Part shown: piece after piece, positions 61,122-64,000 of the stretch | How the letters are laid out: each line of letters opens with the position of its first letter | Numbering within the stretch: position 1 is the first letter of the stretch | Assembly: GCA_023014335.1 (NCBI GenBank) | Contig: JAECYW010000008.1 | Span: forward strand, 3,100,001 to 3,164,000 | Length of the DNA: 64,000 bases | Source: Galerina marginata | Taxonomy: Eukaryota > Basidiomycota > Agaricomycetes > Agaricales > Galerinaceae | Direction: 5' to 3' | Program-made: the position numbers and the translations under genes | The notes under the pieces: generated by a model | Seen by the model: only the letters and a program-made list of their open reading frames with translations | Database searches by the model: none | Told to the model about the DNA's origin: nothing

Positions 61122-61611
61122 TGCCACGTGAGTGAAATGTTGAGCAGGAGAGGGAAACAGGTACGGGGTTGTGGTGGAAATTGGGGTTCGGTGTGGATGT
61201 GATAGACATTTTAAAGAACAGCAAATACCGGGGGCTGACAGGATTCAATCGAAGCACCTGGAAACAGGCAAACACGATCCACATCTGTTGACATGCTAAC
61301 ATCAGTTCCTGCCGTCTTATACAAGGGAAGGAAGCTAAGGTATGTAGTGTTGTCGCCGGAGAGAGGTGACCTCGAGCTAAACTCCGCCTCGCCTCGAAAA
61401 TTGGGCTTCTTGAATGACCGCGTCGAAAACGAGATAGCTCGAGGTACCTCTAGTCTCTCCTAGCCAGACTGCGATATATGTGATGTACCCTACGGATCAC
61501 GATAGAGGATCAGCAGCGCCTTGAGGGGCGGCGTCCTGGCGCGGGTTCCGGTTGATCGTGCACTGGACCATAAAGACCGTGACCTCTGGAACCCAAAAAA
61601 TATGTCAGACC
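61122..61611. other. Intergenic, promoter of the acyltransferase
   Basis: Short region without a supported gene. Frames here are short shadows. Confidence 0.35.
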
Positions 61612-61894
61612 CTACGTCGGGCAGCAAAGAAGACGGAGAGCCGCACCGCCCAGGAGTTTGGGGTTGGCCAGGACAGTCTCGACCCTCTTCTTAACGCCAG
61701 GGGCAACCTCTGCGAGGCGCAAGGACAATCACGAGTCAGAGGTGGACGCGTATAATGACGAAGTGGCTCACTGTCAGTAAGGTACCCCAGCTGGGCGAGC
61801 TCTTCGGGGGTCAAATCGACGATCTCTGCGAGAAACACTCAGTACGCGTAAGGAAGAGGAAAGACGGACGCCACTCACTCTTGTTTGGATCCAT
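61612..61894 (-). CDS. Very small three-exon protein gene
   Basis: Three exons on the minus strand join in frame: MDPNK, then KIVDLTPEELAQL, then EVAPGVKKRVETVLANPKLL and GGAALRLLCCPT, stopping at 61612. Both introns have good splice signals (GTGAGT...CTCGCAG and GTACCT...CTCGCAG). The product is about 50 residues with no signal peptide. A LTPEELAQL helix start and a hydrophobic C-terminal end with CC are the only features. I do not recognise it. It could be a conserved micro-protein, or a chance join in GC-balanced DNA. Confidence 0.4.
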
Positions 61895-63353
61895 AATGGC
61901 AGAAACTGTTGGAGATAAGGCGGTAGCAAAGCAAAGCGCAGTGGGGGGAGTAACTCGTCGACGGGGAAGAGTTGGGGAGCGATGGGAGACGCACCTCGCG
62001 AAACAAATTGCATCAAACTGGACACGTGATCAAATCGCGTGTCCATTTTTGGTCGCCGCTTCATATGCTGCGACACTTTACCAACTTTCTTACAGCTCTT
62101 TCTTTGATTCGGCCATTATTTTAGGTGTAACGTATTGGCATTAATACTACTAAGAGTTCCTTCGAGTCTAATAACTTTTTGGCCTCTTTTTCCGTCAGAT
62201 GTACAGAATCTCACGATTTCAGCCTTGGTCTTTTAAAGAGGTTTCTCTTCGTATAATATCGGGTTTAGACTTTAAAATCACACCCAAGGTAGCTATACTG
62301 CAATGGTGAAAATTCATGCCAAAATTACTACAGAAATTGTGTTGTAGTAAAAGCGTGACACACAGATTTGTTGATCGAAGACAGTGTGGAAACACCTTTC
62401 CTCAGCCACTTGACAGTCTGGGAATACCTTTCGAGGCGCTGTCAGATCGCGTCAAGAAGCACAAAGTCAATCAGGCAACGACATGGATTTTTGATTTTGA
62501 TAGAATAGGCGCTATTTCGTTTGATGCTGCGTTTTAACCGTAAAATCCAGAGTAAATCTGAATGCATGCAGGGAGTTTAAACATAGCTTGCTGACAAATT
62601 ACTGAGGGATGATACTGACTTCGTATCGCATGAACTGGAGGTTAAACGAGAGAGGTGGACCGGCAGAGCCTTGGGTCGAATTTGTTGAGAGCTAATGATC
62701 TACTAGTAGAATATAGTGCACGGTGTGCTTATGCATTGGAGCACAAAAAGGGGATACACTGTCTGGATCAATAACATTGGTGTAGAAGGCTTGAATGGGA
62801 GCGATCTTACTTGATATAATGCGAGTGACCATTGCAGCTAAATCCATCGATAGGTTAAGATCAATGTACATTATCAACTCCATATCCTATTATCCCGGTC
62901 CGCGAAGGTTTTAGCTACTTGCCCAGAGAAAGGGGACTGGCACTGATTGTGTCGATAACACCGATTTAGAACGGCACAGCCTTTGATGTCGACGTCACAC
63001 GAGGCATCGGTTCGCTTCAACAAAAAGACGAGACGAGTTTGCAGCTCAAGTGCAAGTGAATTGAATTAAAAGATCAAATGACCCAGGTTGTTTAAATTGA
63101 GACCTTACTATCGAATTTGATCAGTAGGATTAAGTATCGTGCTTTTACTGTGGCGAAAGATGCTCACCCCGTGCTAGCCTGTAAGATGCACGAGGCTTCC
63201 GTCCAAATTTACGCCATGGACGAAACAGGTTGAAGTGACCCAACCAATTAAACAAAGAAAACGTGGCTTTCAACTATAACATGCTGAGCGTAGGAAAGTT
63301 TCTCCACGAACTCTCCAGAACGGATCTTCATACGCACTACGAATAGGTTCACA
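61895..63353. other. Intergenic
   Basis: Frames at 61755-62144 (+), 62316-62537 (+) and 62692-62883 (-) carry no motif or splice chain. No other structure was noted. Confidence 0.35.
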
Positions 63354-63963
63354 ATGAGCTCAGACTTTCGCGGCGCCAGCGTTGGTGGGTATATTCAAAG
63401 TGGACCTTATATAAATGGCACGACCTTATTCTTTCAGCTTCAGGTAGGGGCGGAGCGGGTCCGGGGGGAGGACGCGGGGGTGATATCGGATCGTACAACT
63501 ATTCCGGGACGAGCCATGCCAATTCGCACAACGACAACAGCCTCCACCATCGGGTCGACGGTGGGCATTTTCGATTTGATGACTATTTCCCATTTTAATT
63601 TTACGCTACTTTTTCTGACATTTTTCGAACCCAGGCGATAATTACGCAAGCCCAGTAGACAAAGGCGACCAGTATAACGGCACTATTAGCCATAGCGCTG
63701 TTGGTGGACGCGGGAATTCCAACCAAATTACCAACAACGATAGTTCGGAGCTGGGTAAGGAATCGTTTTTTTGGCTAGGAAGTCAAAGTATCAGCGCATC
63801 TCATGTAGCTTCAGGAGATCAGAAATTATCCGACCGGGAAATCGAAGCGATCGAGCGCCTCAAGCAGGCGAGGGCGAAGGTGGCAGCGAAAAAGGAGAGA
63901 GAGCGCATAAAGCGATTGGAAGACGAAGTTAAGCAATTGGAACGCGAGCTTGAGGAGGAGTAG
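63354..63963 (+). CDS. Hypothetical Gly/Asn-rich protein with C-terminal coiled coil
   Basis: The ATG at 63354 starts MSSDFRGASVG. Splicing with GTGGGT...TTCAG continues to GRGGAGPGGGRGGDIGSYNY, then to DNYASPVDKGDQYNGTISHS and AVGGRGNSNQITNNDSSEL. A last exon gives SDREIEAIERLKQARAKVAA, then KKERERIKRLEDEVKQLERE, ending LEEE. The tail is a strong charged coiled coil, and the middle is Gly/Asn-rich. Whether GTAAGG at 63754 is spliced is uncertain; both versions stay in frame. The function is unknown. The stop at 63961-63963 lies at the window's edge but the gene appears complete. Confidence 0.55.
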
Positions 63964-64000
63964 AGACTTACTACGTAGCTGCTATGAACGATGAAGGAAT

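Noticed and set aside
61612..61894. Mating-pheromone precursor reading of the small gene
   Set aside because: It ends CCPT rather than an aliphatic CaaX box and lacks the usual processing motif.

Overview
The window looks like genomic DNA of a filamentous basidiomycete, most likely a wood- or litter-decaying Agaricomycete. Genes are split by many short introns (about 45-90 bp, GT...AG). The gene content fits that clade: a class II (fungal) haem peroxidase, a secreted berberine-bridge-type FAD oxidase, WSC-domain proteins, a Y3-like secreted lectin, a HET-domain protein, a BTB protein, an F-box protein, and a Crypton-type tyrosine-recombinase gene. The species cannot be named from the sequence alone. 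All gene models were spliced by eye, so exon edges are approximate.

Layout. 0-7 kb: an amidase and a secreted FAD oxidase, both +. 7-10 kb: a short hypothetical gene (-) and repeat-rich DNA. 10-15 kb: an F-box gene (-) and a complete class II peroxidase (-) that lacks the usual Mn and tryptophan oxidation sites. 15-19.7 kb: gene-poor, with one foldback MITE. 19.7-21.2 kb: an FAD aromatic hydroxylase (-). 21.8-28.0 kb: an XPG/FEN-type nuclease and, about 200 bp upstream of it on the same strand, an unbroken Crypton recombinase gene. 29-43.7 kb: a two-WSC secreted protein (+), a small 4-TM protein (+), a secreted SMP-30/gluconolactonase-like protein (-), a BTB protein (+), a large FUSC/DUF2421 membrane transporter (+) and a three-WSC secreted protein (+). 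43.7-59 kb: four clusters of a roughly 300-350 bp tandem unit fill most of the intergenic space between a Y3-like lectin (+), a HET protein (-) and a small double-motif cysteine-rich secreted protein (+). 59-64 kb: an HXXXD acyltransferase (-), a very small three-exon gene (-), and a glycine/asparagine-rich coiled-coil protein (+).

Two things stand out. First, each 43.7-59 kb repeat unit contains a foldback of about 105-135 bp with nested arms: an outer AGAGTCTGACC/GGTCAGACTCT pair, a middle TCCGT/ACGGA pair and an inner pair. The inner arms differ between copies but stay complementary to each other, which suggests a selected DNA or RNA structure. Each cluster ends on the right in a related segment with minus-strand splice signals. 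Second, the Crypton recombinase (intact R, HxxR, W, Y residues plus a GCR1_C-like DNA-binding end) sits directly upstream of an XPG-type nuclease that keeps all its acidic active-site positions and carries three SUMO-interaction-like motifs in its tail. The two may form a two-gene mobile unit.
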